Shown: positions 1-7,020, numbered from the stretch's first letter. The stretch is DNA of 20,037 nucleotides from JBGOUV01 sp041477815 (GCA_041477815.1 JBGOUV010000077.1:1-20037); one strand, 5' to 3'. Made by a program: numbers and translations. The notes: generated by a model from the letters alone, not told the origin.

Positions 1-1
1 C

Positions 2-571
2 GCCCTGAGCGGACCGCGGGGGGCCAAGTCCATCCCGCGCCAGGCCTCGACCGGTCTCTACGCGGCCGCCCTGGGCGGCGGCGGCCAGGATATCCCCGGA
101 CTGGGGACCGGCTTTCAGCCCGACTACCTGGAGCGCGGCGCCTATACCGTCACCAACGGCTCCGGCACGGCCACGGTCGGCGCCTTCAGCGCCAGCTTGA
201 CGATCGGGGACGAGCTCAACTGGACCAACCGCGCGTCCCTGCGCAGCGTGAGCCGCACGCAGCCGTTGACGGTCACGTGGTCGGGCGGCGATAGCGCCGC
301 CGAGTTTGTGGACATCACCGGCGCTTCGGTACTCGCCGGCGCGCGCGTGGGCGCCGGCTTTGCCTGCCGCGAGCGGGCCGCCGCGGGGACCTTTACCATC
401 CCCGCCGAGGTGCTTTCCAGTCTGCCCCCTAGTGAGATCCAGGAGGGGCTCCCCACCGGCTACCTGGCCGTGGACGCCTCCCCCAACCCGGTGACGTTCC
501 AGGCGACCGGCCTGGACCTGGGGTTGTTCTCCTTCACCCGCATCAGCGGCCTGGTGTTGGCGTACCAATAG
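2..571 (+). CDS. Secreted Solibacter-type protein, C-terminal part (5' end outside window)
   Basis: The frame is open from the first bases of the window to a TAG stop at 569-571, so only the last ~189 residues are present and the true start lies upstream. The visible part is rich in Gly, Thr, Ser and Ala and beta-strand-like. It carries the block YTVTNGSGTATVGAFSASL, then LTVTWSGG, then ACRERAAAGTFTIPAEVL, which is the usual end of many secreted acidobacterial proteins that also carry a TIGR03437 (Solibacter) domain. No enzyme motif is seen. It is probably extracellular or cell-surface, with unknown function. The next gene starts 8 nt downstream on the same strand and ends with a related C-terminal block, so the two look like tandem paralogues in one transcript. 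Confidence 0.7.
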   Translation, partial: ALSGPRGAKSIPRQASTGLYAAALGGGGQDIPGLGTGFQPDYLERGAYTVTNGSGTATVGAFSASLTIGDELNWTNRASLRSVSRTQPLTVTWSGGDSAAEFVDITGASVLAGARVGAGFACRERAAAGTFTIPAEVLSSLPPSEIQEGLPTGYLAVDASPNPVTFQATGLDLGLFSFTRISGLVLAYQ

Positions 572-579
572 GTGCACCC

Positions 580-846
580 ATGAATAAACTCCATATCAGC
601 TCCCTGACGATTGCCGCGGCCCTGCTGGGCGGGACGCTGGCGGCGCAACCGGTGGTCCAAAGCGTGGTCAACCCGGCCAGCAATATCCCTCCCGGGGCGC
701 CCCACTATGCGCTGGCTCCGTCCAGTTTCATCGCCGTGGAAGGAACCGGGCTGGGACCGGCCGAAACGGTCTACGTCCGCGGTTTGCCCCTGGTGACCGA
801 AGCCGAAGGCGTGTCGGCAGAGGTCACCATCGGCCAGCGTAAGTGA
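580..846 (+). CDS. Secreted TIGR03437-type protein, N-terminal fragment before a frame break
   Basis: This 88-residue frame starts at ATG 580, with an AGGTG ribosome site about 5 nt upstream. It has a clear signal peptide: MNKLHIS, a hydrophobic stretch, then cleavage near LAAQ. It then matches the start of the Solibacter-type domain: VVQSVVNPASN, SFIAVEGTGLGP and VTIGQ. The frame stops at TGA 844-846 in the middle of the domain. The rest of the domain continues in the next frame from 843. Joined with a one-base backward shift, the two give VTIGQRK followed by VNPYLLAVGARRLLAILPS, which fits the family without a gap. The fragment alone is too short to be a whole protein. Most likely this is the 5' half of a single gene carrying a real or artefactual one-base deletion. 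Confidence 0.75.
   Translation: MNKLHISSLTIAAALLGGTLAAQPVVQSVVNPASNIPPGAPHYALAPSSFIAVEGTGLGPAETVYVRGLPLVTEAEGVSAEVTIGQRK
838..846 (+). other. Frame break between the two halves of the secreted protein gene
   Basis: The 5' frame reads CGT AAG TGA at 838-846. The 3' frame has TAA at 840-842 and then GTG AAT CCC from 843. Adding one G to make AAG GTG AAT restores a continuous protein that matches the family spacing. No classic slippery heptamer is present, so a lost base in a GG pair is more likely than programmed frameshifting. Confidence 0.7.
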
Positions 847-2279
847 ATCCCTATCTGCTGGCGGTGGGGGCCAGGCGCCTGCTGGCCATCTTGCCCTCCA
901 CCACGCCGGCCGGGACGGGAACCCTCACCGTCACCTACAATAGCCGGACCAGCGCCGCATTCAACCTGCGGGTGGCCCTGAGCGCGTTCGGGTTCTTCAC
1001 TCTCAACGGGGCGGGCTACGGCCCGATCCTGGTAGTGGGTACGGATCTCGAGCCCAGCACCCTCTTCAAGCCGTTGCGCCCCGGGTCGATTGCTATTGCC
1101 ATCGGAACCGGCCTGGGGCCCACGGCCCTAACCGCCGCCGCCGCCCTGCCCCGCGATCTGTCGCTGGAGGGCATCCTGGATCAGGTACGCGATCTGCCCG
1201 AAGACACCGTGGCCCAGACCACCTCTCCGTTCCAACTCCGCATCGACGGTCAGCCGACGCCGTATCTGTACGCCGGCCCGATCGGAGGAATACCCGGCGC
1301 GAGCGCCGTGGTCTTCCGTGTCCCCATCAAATCGGGCTGCTGGCAGTCGATCTGGATGGACTTGAACGCGAGCGATATGGACCGCGCGCCCAGCAATACC
1401 GGCTCGGTGTCGATCGGGGACGGCGATGTGTGTGACGACCCCTACGGCGAGCCGGTCACCCTCCGCCGCCGCTGGTTGGGCACGGACCCGATCCTCTACG
1501 GCGAGTTCTACCGCGAGCGCGCCCATATCTACACGTTCAGCCGGCTCGGCCAGAACCCGATCGCCGGCAGCGGGGCCTTTTTGTCCATCGTGGATTTCCC
1601 CTTCCAGGCGCTCAAAGACTCCCATCAACTGGGCTTCGGCTGCCAGCACTGGAGCTACCGGCTGGGCGCCGTGGACCCCTTAGCACAGGCCGCCACCTTC
1701 CGAGGCGCCGGGACCGTGGGCTTGTTTTACCCGGACGGGTCCGGGGACACTATGTCCGTGTCCACAGGGTCTCCGGTGTATTCAGCGCGGGTTGGGGAGC
1801 GCGCTTTCGTCCTCGGCAACTTCCGGCTTCGGGCGAGCGGATCCACTGAGGTCAGGCCGTTTGACATCACTTTCCCGTACGCGTTCCCATTGGAGAATCG
1901 CTTTGCCGTCGTCACCTTTCCCGGTGTGAACGGCGGTGTCGTGCCGCGCTCACGGGATTTCATAATCAACGCCGCCGGCTGGCCGCCGAGGGCAGACTAC
2001 AACGTGCGCGTGGATTTGACTTCCACCAACCGCCAACTCGACCAAGTCGCACGTTTGGCGTGCCGGTTCCGGGGCGACCAGACTTCGTTTGTGCTCCCCG
2101 AACCCCTAATGCGGCGGATGACGCCTTCCGGCATGCAGAACGGCGTCAACGACGGGTCGATAGCGATTCACTACCGCCCCAACCGGGCGACAAACGTGGA
2201 TATACCTGCGGGGGGCGGACGGACTCTCGACGCCTTTGACAGCCTGTTTATGTCGTACAGCGATGTCAAGATAGAGTGA
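843..2279 (+). CDS. Secreted TIGR03437-type protein, C-terminal fragment after the frame break
   Basis: This frame can be read from GTG 843 (478 aa), overlapping the stop of the 5' fragment as GTGA; a TAA at 840-842 blocks any earlier start. Its first ~195 residues complete the Solibacter-type domain: LAILPSTTPAGTGTLTVTYN, AFGFFTLNGAGYGP, IAIGTGLGP and VVFRVPIKSGCW. The remainder is a beta-rich region with no recognised catalytic motif. Its end (ACRFRGDQTSFVLPEPLM, then SGMQNGVNDG) resembles the end of the preceding gene. With no signal peptide of its own, it would stay in the cytoplasm if translated separately, which argues for one broken gene. Its 3' end overlaps the convergent hpnI gene by 14 nt. 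Confidence 0.75.
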   Translation: MNPYLLAVGARRLLAILPSTTPAGTGTLTVTYNSRTSAAFNLRVALSAFGFFTLNGAGYGPILVVGTDLEPSTLFKPLRPGSIAIAIGTGLGPTALTAAAALPRDLSLEGILDQVRDLPEDTVAQTTSPFQLRIDGQPTPYLYAGPIGGIPGASAVVFRVPIKSGCWQSIWMDLNASDMDRAPSNTGSVSIGDGDVCDDPYGEPVTLRRRWLGTDPILYGEFYRERAHIYTFSRLGQNPIAGSGAFLSIVDFPFQALKDSHQLGFGCQHWSYRLGAVDPLAQAATFRGAGTVGLFYPDGSGDTMSVSTGSPVYSARVGERAFVLGNFRLRASGSTEVRPFDITFPYAFPLENRFAVVTFPGVNGGVVPRSRDFIINAAGWPPRADYNVRVDLTSTNRQLDQVARLACRFRGDQTSFVLPEPLMRRMTPSGMQNGVNDGSIAIHYRPNRATNVDIPAGGGRTLDAFDSLFMSYSDVKIE

Positions 2280-3357
2280 TGCGGCCATCGGAGTGGAGGC
2301 GGAAGGACGCGCCGCGCCACGTTACTCTTCTGCCGAACAGGCTGGCGGCCCAGACGGCGAAGCTTACCAGGTCGGCTAGCGGTATTAACCAGAAGTAGCG
2401 GACGGCGCGGCGGTCGTCCAGCAATCCCCGTCCGACCCAGAGTCCCGCCAGCATCCGCAGCCCTACCGCTGCGGCCGCCAGGGGCCACATCTTCCAGGCG
2501 GCCGCCGCGAGTGGCACGGCGAAGGTGATGAGGGTGCCGGCATAACCGGCTGTACGGCACACGCGCAGGGTGCGTCCCCAGCGCAGGCGGTGGCGCCAGG
2601 AGTCGCGCCAGTGGTCCGGGGGCAGAACCGTTTCCACTACGTAGTCGGACAGCACAATCCGGCGGCCGAGTTGGTGGATTTTTTGACCCAGCCAGAAATC
2701 GTCGGCCAGATAGGAGGCCAGGGGGGCGAAGCCGCCGATGCGGTCCAGGTCGGCGCGCCGGAAGGCCATCGTGGCTCCCAGGGCGAACTGGATTCCCAGC
2801 AAGCGCGCCACCAGGACGCTGACCTGGAAATCGGTCGAGATCCAGAGGGCTTCGAGGAGGGACGGCAACCCTGGGGCGGGGACGCCTCGGTAGGGGCAGG
2901 TTACCATTCCGACTTGCGGGTCGGCCAGGGGGGCGGTGACATGGGCGAGGTAGGCGGCGTCCACGCGGATGTCGCTGTCGCTCACTACCAGCAGGTCATA
3001 GCGGGCTTCGCGGCGGAGACGTTCCAGGCCGTTCACCTTGGCGTTGGGGCCGTGGTCGTCGGCGGTGAGAAAGACTTCGATGCGGCGATGGGGGAACTCG
3101 GCGGCCAGGCGATGGATCTCGGGGAGGGCGGGGTCGGCGGGATCGCGGACCGCGAACAGGAGCTCGAACTCCGGGTAGTCCTGGTCGGCGTGGCTGCGGA
3201 GGCAGCGGTAGAAGTCGGGGTCCTGGCCGCGGACCGGCTTCAGGATGGATACTGGGTGAGGGGTGTTGGGTGAGGGGTGATGGGGGCGGAAGCGGAGGGC
3301 GGCCAGGAGGGCGGCGACATAGTAGGCGATGGAGGCCCACAGGAGGAGGGTCAGCAT
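2266..3357 (-). CDS. hpnI: Hopanoid-associated glycosyltransferase HpnI (GT2/GT21-like)
   Basis: This 363-residue inner-membrane glycosyltransferase resembles ceramide glucosyltransferases and the HpnI family. In characterised bacteria HpnI adds N-acetylglucosamine to bacteriohopanetetrol. An N-terminal membrane helix (about 2-22) precedes the catalytic domain: SILKPVRG (37-44), HADQDYPEFELLFAV, the SDSD acid motif (126-129), ADD (218-220) and HRLRW (256-260), a variant of the (Q/R)xxRW motif. Two or three C-terminal membrane segments follow (about 273-343). A 7-nt-period repeat lies in the linker at residues 24-36. It is the last gene of the operon, 35 nt after the second small membrane protein gene. 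The 3' end overlaps the convergent gene by 14 nt. The substrate is inferred from family and neighbours. Confidence 0.85.
   Translation of the reverse strand: MLTLLLWASIAYYVAALLAALRFRPHHPSPNTPHPVSILKPVRGQDPDFYRCLRSHADQDYPEFELLFAVRDPADPALPEIHRLAAEFPHRRIEVFLTADDHGPNAKVNGLERLRREARYDLLVVSDSDIRVDAAYLAHVTAPLADPQVGMVTCPYRGVPAPGLPSLLEALWISTDFQVSVLVARLLGIQFALGATMAFRRADLDRIGGFAPLASYLADDFWLGQKIHQLGRRIVLSDYVVETVLPPDHWRDSWRHRLRWGRTLRVCRTAGYAGTLITFAVPLAAAAWKMWPLAAAAVGLRMLAGLWVGRGLLDDRRAVRYFWLIPLADLVSFAVWAASLFGRRVTWRGASFRLHSDGRITLS
3252..3286. repeat. Heptamer tandem repeat inside hpnI
   Basis: On the plus strand the units are CTGGGTG, AGGGGTG, TTGGGTG and AGGGGTG, followed by a degenerate ATGGGGG, from 3252 to 3286. 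They can also be read as two near-identical 14-nt units. The repeat encodes residues PHHPSPNTPHPV of HpnI, between the first membrane helix and the catalytic domain. Gain or loss of one 7-nt or 14-nt unit would shift the reading frame. Confidence 0.8.
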
Positions 3358-3392
3358 GGCTCACACACCGAACCGCGCTGGGGCGTTTTGGA

Positions 3393-3755
3393 TCACAGGG
3401 AAATCAGGACTACCCCGAGGGTCACCAACAGCGCCCCGGCCCAACGTTCTCTCCCCACGGTCTCCTTGAGGATGGTCTTCGCCAGCAGTGTCTCCACCAC
3501 GTAGGCCGCCGCGGTGGCCGGGACGGCGAAGCTCAGGTCCGCTACTGATACCAGGGCCAGGAAGGCGAAGAAGGAGGCCGCGAACGACACAATCGAGAGG
3601 GCTACCCAGCGGTTCCGGAGGACTGTGGCGAGGGCGGTGCCCAGCATGCCGGGACGGAAGTCGTCGATTTCGCCTCCTTGCTTCATGCCGATGGTCTGGA
3701 ACAGGTCGCCTAGCGCGGTGGCCAGGACCACGATGGTGAGCAGGAACCAGGTCAT
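3393..3755 (-). CDS. Small four-helix SMR/EamA-type membrane protein (second of a pair)
   Basis: A 120-residue hydrophobic protein with four predicted membrane helices, in the SMR/EamA (drug/metabolite transporter) size class. The start is the ATG at 3753-3755, which overlaps the stop of the upstream gene as ATGA; a longer frame to 3830 only adds a basic, non-membrane leader read from the neighbour's coding region. Visible features are FQTIGMKQGG after helix 1, VADLSFAVPATAAAYVVETLLAK spanning helices 3-4 and a final VTLGVVLISL helix. The paired arrangement is like EbrA/B, MdtI/J and ArnE/F, where two small subunits form one transporter. ArnE/F flip a lipid-linked sugar. Given the HpnI and HpnJ neighbours, a lipid-flipping role is plausible but inferred. 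Confidence 0.75.
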   Translation of the reverse strand: MTWFLLTIVVLATALGDLFQTIGMKQGGEIDDFRPGMLGTALATVLRNRWVALSIVSFAASFFAFLALVSVADLSFAVPATAAAYVVETLLAKTILKETVGRERWAGALLVTLGVVLISL

Positions 3756-4144
3756 AACGGTTCGGTGGTGCGGTGCGGCGTGCGACCCACCAGGGACACG
3801 CCGGCGACGATTGCGATGGTCCCCAGCCAACGGAGCGGCCGCACCTGCTCACTCAGCCACCACCAGCTCAGCACGGTGACCAGGATGTAGCCTACCGCGG
3901 TCATGGGGAGGACGTAGCTGAGGTCCGCCCAGCTCAGCACGATCATGTGGGCCAGGAAGAAGACGATCAGGAAGCCGACGCCGATCAGCACGTAGGGATT
4001 AGAGGCGGCGCGCAGGGAGGACCGCAGCAGCGTCAGGGGCGAGTAGGAGGCGATGCTGCCCACCTGGTGCATCCCGTAGCTCAACAACACGTTCCCCACC
4101 GCGTTGGCGACGATGATGATCAGCAGGCAGACGCGGGTCTTCAA
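3752..4144 (-). CDS. Small four-helix SMR/EamA-type membrane protein (first of a pair)
   Basis: A 130-residue protein with four membrane helices: residues about 4-22, 50-72, 76-92 and 103-120. The start is TTG at 4142-4144 (MKTRVCLLIIIVAN), overlapping the hpnJ stop as TTGA. Its own stop overlaps the start of the next gene as ATGA, so three genes are translationally coupled. The motifs SYGMHQVGS after helix 1 and LSWADLSYVLPMTAVGYILV across helices 3-4 align in position with the partner protein (VADLSFAVPATAAAY), so the two are distant homologues and probably form a heterodimer. A short Arg/Thr-rich tail ends the protein. Substrate unknown; a lipid or lipid-sugar flippase fits the operon better than drug efflux, but that is inference. 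Confidence 0.75.
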   Translation of the reverse strand: MKTRVCLLIIIVANAVGNVLLSYGMHQVGSIASYSPLTLLRSSLRAASNPYVLIGVGFLIVFFLAHMIVLSWADLSYVLPMTAVGYILVTVLSWWWLSEQVRPLRWLGTIAIVAGVSLVGRTPHRTTEPL

Positions 4145-5592
4145 TGGGCTGAGGCGGGCTGCGCGTCGCGTTCCGCGACTACGAACTTCTTCCGCTTGTA
4201 GCGCAGCGACAGGTACTCACGAGCCTCTTTATAGAGCCGCCGGCGCTCGTCGGAATGGAACATGGCCTTGCGCACGATGCGCCAGGCAACCTTGGGCCGG
4301 AAGTAGTATTCGCCGTAAAACTGCTCCACGGCCTCGACCAGGGAGGCCCGGTCCAGGTCCGGATAGCGGATGTTCGGCAACTGGTGTCCCATCTCGTCGG
4401 TCATGGAGTCCAGGGTGATCAGGTTGTTCTGCTTGACGTAGTCGTAGAACTCGGTGCCCGGGTAGGGATGAGCGATAGAGACCTGGATGGTCTCGGTATC
4501 GAGCCGCTTGGCGAAGTCGATGGTGCGGCGAATGGTTTCGCGGGTCTCGCCGGGCAGCCCGATGATGTAGTCGCCGTGGATCACCAGGCCCAGCTTCTTG
4601 CAGTCGCGGGTAAAGTCGATGGCCCGCTGGACGGTGGCGCCCTTTTTGATGTTTTTCAGGATCTGCTCGTCGCCCGACTCGTAGCCCACGATCAGGAGCC
4701 GGCAGCCGGCGTCCTTCATGGCCTTCAGGGTTTCGTAATCGACCGTGACGCGCGAGGTGCAGCTCCAGGTGAAGTTCAGCGGCTTGAGCTTCTCGCACAG
4801 CTCCAGCACCCGCGACTTGCGGATGTTGAAGGTATCGTCGTCGAAGAAGATCTCCTTCAGGCCGGGGAAGTTCTCGAGCGCCCATTTCGCTTCGGCGGCC
4901 ACGTCGTCGGCCGACCGCGTCCGCCAGCGGTGCCCGCTCAGGGTCTGGGGCCACAGGCAGAAGGTACACAGCGCCGGACAGCCCCGCTCGGTGTAGAACG
5001 AGAGGAACGGGTGGAGCAGGAAGGGGACGTTGTAGCGGGTGATGTCGAAGTCGCGCTTGTAAACCTTGGTGACCCAGGGGAGCTTGTCCAGCTCCTCGAC
5101 CTTTTCCAGCTCGGGATTGTGCTGGAAGCCGCCATTCTTGCGGAAGCTCACGCCGGGCAGGTCTTCGAGGGGCTTGCCGTTGGCGTAGTCGACTACCTGG
5201 TAGTCGAACTCGCCGCGGATGACGAAGTCGATGGCCGCGGAGGCTTTCAGGCTCTGCTCGGGCAGGGTGGCCACGTGCGGCCCGACGAAGCATACCTTGA
5301 TGTCGGGGTTGGCTCCCTTCATCAGCTCCACGATCTTCACGTCGCTGTAGAAGCCGGGCGTGGAGGTGAACAGGACCAGAAACTCGAAGTCCTTGGCCAT
5401 CTCGACCGTCTGCTCGATGGAGATCTTGTGGGGAGGGGCGTCGACGACCTTGCTGTCGGGCAGCATGCCGGCCGGGTAGCACAGCCAGATCGGATACCAG
5501 TACGACTCAATCTCGCGCGTGGCCGGCCAACGCGAGCTGGCTCCCCCGTCGAAGCCTTCAAACGAAGGCGGATTCAGGAACAGGGTTCTCAT
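4141..5592 (-). CDS. hpnJ: Hopanoid biosynthesis B12-binding radical SAM protein HpnJ
   Basis: This 483-residue protein matches HpnJ along its length, starting with the characteristic RTLFLNPPSFEGFDGG. In characterised hopanoid producers HpnJ converts bacteriohopanetetrol glucosamine to the cyclitol ether by ring contraction. An N-terminal cobalamin-binding-like domain (about 1-140) precedes a radical SAM core with the 4Fe-4S cluster cysteines C205, C209 and C212 in ERGCPALCTFC. FFDDDTF, LLIVGYESGDEQIL and HGDYIIGLPGET, typical of class B enzymes, follow. The C-terminal ~100 residues are basic and helical. ATG 5590-5592 lies 7 nt after the stop of the LolA-like gene, and the stop overlaps the next start as TTGA, so expression is clearly coupled. 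The exact product depends on an HpnK-like deacetylase that is not seen here. Confidence 0.9.
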   Translation of the reverse strand: MRTLFLNPPSFEGFDGGASSRWPATREIESYWYPIWLCYPAGMLPDSKVVDAPPHKISIEQTVEMAKDFEFLVLFTSTPGFYSDVKIVELMKGANPDIKVCFVGPHVATLPEQSLKASAAIDFVIRGEFDYQVVDYANGKPLEDLPGVSFRKNGGFQHNPELEKVEELDKLPWVTKVYKRDFDITRYNVPFLLHPFLSFYTERGCPALCTFCLWPQTLSGHRWRTRSADDVAAEAKWALENFPGLKEIFFDDDTFNIRKSRVLELCEKLKPLNFTWSCTSRVTVDYETLKAMKDAGCRLLIVGYESGDEQILKNIKKGATVQRAIDFTRDCKKLGLVIHGDYIIGLPGETRETIRRTIDFAKRLDTETIQVSIAHPYPGTEFYDYVKQNNLITLDSMTDEMGHQLPNIRYPDLDRASLVEAVEQFYGEYYFRPKVAWRIVRKAMFHSDERRRLYKEAREYLSLRYKRKKFVVAERDAQPASAH

Positions 5593-5598
5593 AAGAGA

Positions 5599-6318
5599 CT
5601 ACTGATTGTCGGTGAGAGTCTGTCCCACCTCAACCACGGACGGCTCAAAGTGGTAATCGTCGTAGTGAACGGTCATATGGGCCGGTCCAACGACGCGGGT
5701 GTCCACGGTGGTTTCCAGGCGGTCGAGCACGGCCAGCCCGTTCTCCATGCGGTAGTCGCGGGTAAAATCCACGCTCTTGATGAAGACCGAAGGGTTCTTG
5801 ACAAAGCGGCCGGCCTCGCGCAGGGGCAAATAGGTCTTGGCGTCAATCCACAGATTCCCCTTGAACAGACCCTGGCGCCTGGCCCGGGGCTTCAACTCGA
5901 ACTGGTGGACGGTGTGGCCCGCGATCTCGCGCCGGCCCTTGTAGGAGAACTTGTAGTTCTCGGGCACAATGGCCATAGACGCATCGCCCGACTCGCGAAC
6001 CTGCGCTTCGGCGCTCAGGTAGCGGGCGATGACGTGGTTCTTGACCGAATTGTCGCCTTCGAACCGCAGGACGTCGTAGGTCAGGCGGCCCAGGCGTGAG
6101 ATACGCCGCAGGCCGTTCAGGCGGCCCTTCTTGTTCAGCCGGGGCACCTCGGCGTCAATGCTGACCTGGGCTACCGATCCGTTCAGCCGGTCGCGCTGGC
6201 TGCGGGAGGCGGTGAAGTAGGAATCCAGAATCTGGGTGGGGTCGAATCGGGCGGGCTCAGCCCCGAGCGGGGCGACGGTGAGCAAACACACTAAACTTAG
6301 TAGTTGGACGCGGTCCAT
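5599..6318 (-). CDS. LolA/RseB-like outer-membrane lipoprotein-sorting family protein
   Basis: A 239-residue exported protein with a signal peptide (MDRVQLLSLVCLLTVAPLGA, cleavage before EPAR). The mature part looks like the LolA/LppX/RseB half-barrel fold used to carry lipids or lipoproteins through the periplasm: an N-terminal helix FDPTQILDSYF, then alternating strands with FSYKGRREIAGHTVHQFEL, the structural hallmark KGNLWIDAKTYLPLR, and a C-terminal block VDTRVVGPAHMTVHYDDYHF. No lipobox cysteine is seen, so it is probably soluble periplasmic. It is the first gene of the operon, 6 nt from hpnJ. Acidobacteria have many such proteins and most are uncharacterised. A role in moving a hopanoid away from the inner membrane is inferred from position only. 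Confidence 0.7.
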   Translation of the reverse strand: MDRVQLLSLVCLLTVAPLGAEPARFDPTQILDSYFTASRSQRDRLNGSVAQVSIDAEVPRLNKKGRLNGLRRISRLGRLTYDVLRFEGDNSVKNHVIARYLSAEAQVRESGDASMAIVPENYKFSYKGRREIAGHTVHQFELKPRARRQGLFKGNLWIDAKTYLPLREAGRFVKNPSVFIKSVDFTRDYRMENGLAVLDRLETTVDTRVVGPAHMTVHYDDYHFEPSVVEVGQTLTDNQ

Positions 6319-6347
6319 CAGCTTTAGCTATTACCAATTAGCTCTTA

Positions 6348-6377
6348 GCAAGCGGGCTTGCTGCAAGCCAATGGCTT
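6348..6377 (-). promoter_or_regulatory. Overlapping short dyads in the hpn operon leader
   Basis: Between the putative promoter and the first operon gene lie GCAAGC (6348-6353), GCTTGC (6356-6361) and GCAAGC (6363-6368). The middle block can pair with either neighbour, so the two hairpins exclude each other. AAGCCA (6365-6370) can also pair with TGGCTT (6372-6377). The loops are only 1-2 nt, so the blocks may instead be a protein operator. The stretch is AT-richer than its surroundings. Confidence 0.35.
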
Positions 6378-6404
6378 CTTTCCCCTTATCGGTGCAAAAG
6401 GGAC

Positions 6405-6434
6405 ATTCTACGCTAAACCCCTCCCCCGGCGCAA
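6405..6434 (-). promoter_or_regulatory. Possible sigma70-type promoter of the lolA-like/hpnJ/hpnI operon
   Basis: On the minus strand TAGAAT (6405-6410) sits 18 nt downstream of TTGCGC (6429-6434), about 90 nt before the first ATG of the operon at 6318. The -10 is good but the -35 is only half matched. The gap 6319-6468 is the only sizeable non-coding stretch before the operon, so a promoter is expected here. Confidence 0.3.
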
Positions 6435-6468
6435 CACCACTAAATCGGGGGCGAAGATGCAGCGAAGA

Positions 6469-7020
6469 TTAGCCCTTAGGGAATCCGGCCTCTTGTTTGA
6501 CGCTCTCCACCTGCCGCCGGTGACGCGTTTCATGAACCCCCATAAAGAACAGCCACTGGTACAGGTTGAAGTTGTCGCCCAGCAGGGGATGGGGAAAGCC
6601 CACCGAGGTCATATCATGGGCCGCCAGCAAGGGTAGCAAGTCCAGCAGTCTCTGGCGGGCCGACTCCAAGCGCGCCACTAGTTCCGCCAAGCCCAGACCA
6701 CCGGAAGGCACTACCTCCCGCGGGGCCTGGAAGCGTACCCCGGCCACCCGCGTCCGCAGCTCCACAAAGATCGCGAGATCCACCACGCCGGGCTCGCGCG
6801 CCGGCAGCCCGCGCTCCAGGGCCTGGGCGGCGGACTGGGCCATCTTCCCACCCATGCGCGCTTCTGTGGCGGCCACGTGCTCCAGCAACTGGCCGATGGA
6901 CCAGCGGTCCGGGCCCGGCTGGTAGTCGAGCTGCCGCGGCGTCAACCCGTCCGCGGCGGCCAGCAGCTCCCGCCGCGTCCCGGCGATGAAGTCCACAATC
7001 TCCTGCAGGGTCTTTTGCAC
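6469..7020 (-). CDS. DinB/YfiT-like four-helix metal-binding protein
   Basis: A 183-residue soluble protein of the DinB superfamily. This fold is a four-helix bundle that binds a metal through three histidines and is used by thiol-S-transferases and many uncharacterised bacterial proteins. The first histidine is H48 in WSIGQLLEHVAATE, and the others are H163 and H167 in GVHETRHRRQVE, the expected HxxxH pair. The proline-tryptophan turn PGPDRWSIGQ is also typical. The start is GTG 7018-7020 with a GGAAG site upstream. It is divergent from the TonB-like gene across 57 nt, and lies upstream of and in the same direction as the hpn operon, 150 nt away. No particular substrate can be named. Confidence 0.8.
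   Translation of the reverse strand: MQKTLQEIVDFIAGTRRELLAAADGLTPRQLDYQPGPDRWSIGQLLEHVAATEARMGGKMAQSAAQALERGLPAREPGVVDLAIFVELRTRVAGVRFQAPREVVPSGGLGLAELVARLESARQRLLDLLPLLAAHDMTSVGFPHPLLGDNFNLYQWLFFMGVHETRHRRQVESVKQEAGFPKG

Noticed and set aside
838..846. Programmed -1 frameshifting site
   Set aside because: No slippery heptamer and no clear downstream structure was seen; a lost G in AAGGTG explains the break more simply.
3756..3830. Longer start for the second small membrane protein
   Set aside because: The added 25 residues are basic and read from the coding region of the partner gene; the ATGA overlap at 3752-3755 gives a normal four-helix protein.
4255..6099. 614-codon open frame on the plus strand opposite hpnJ and the LolA-like gene
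   Set aside because: It is the antisense shadow of well-supported genes. The product is Val/Gly/Asp-rich with no family features, as expected in GC-rich DNA.
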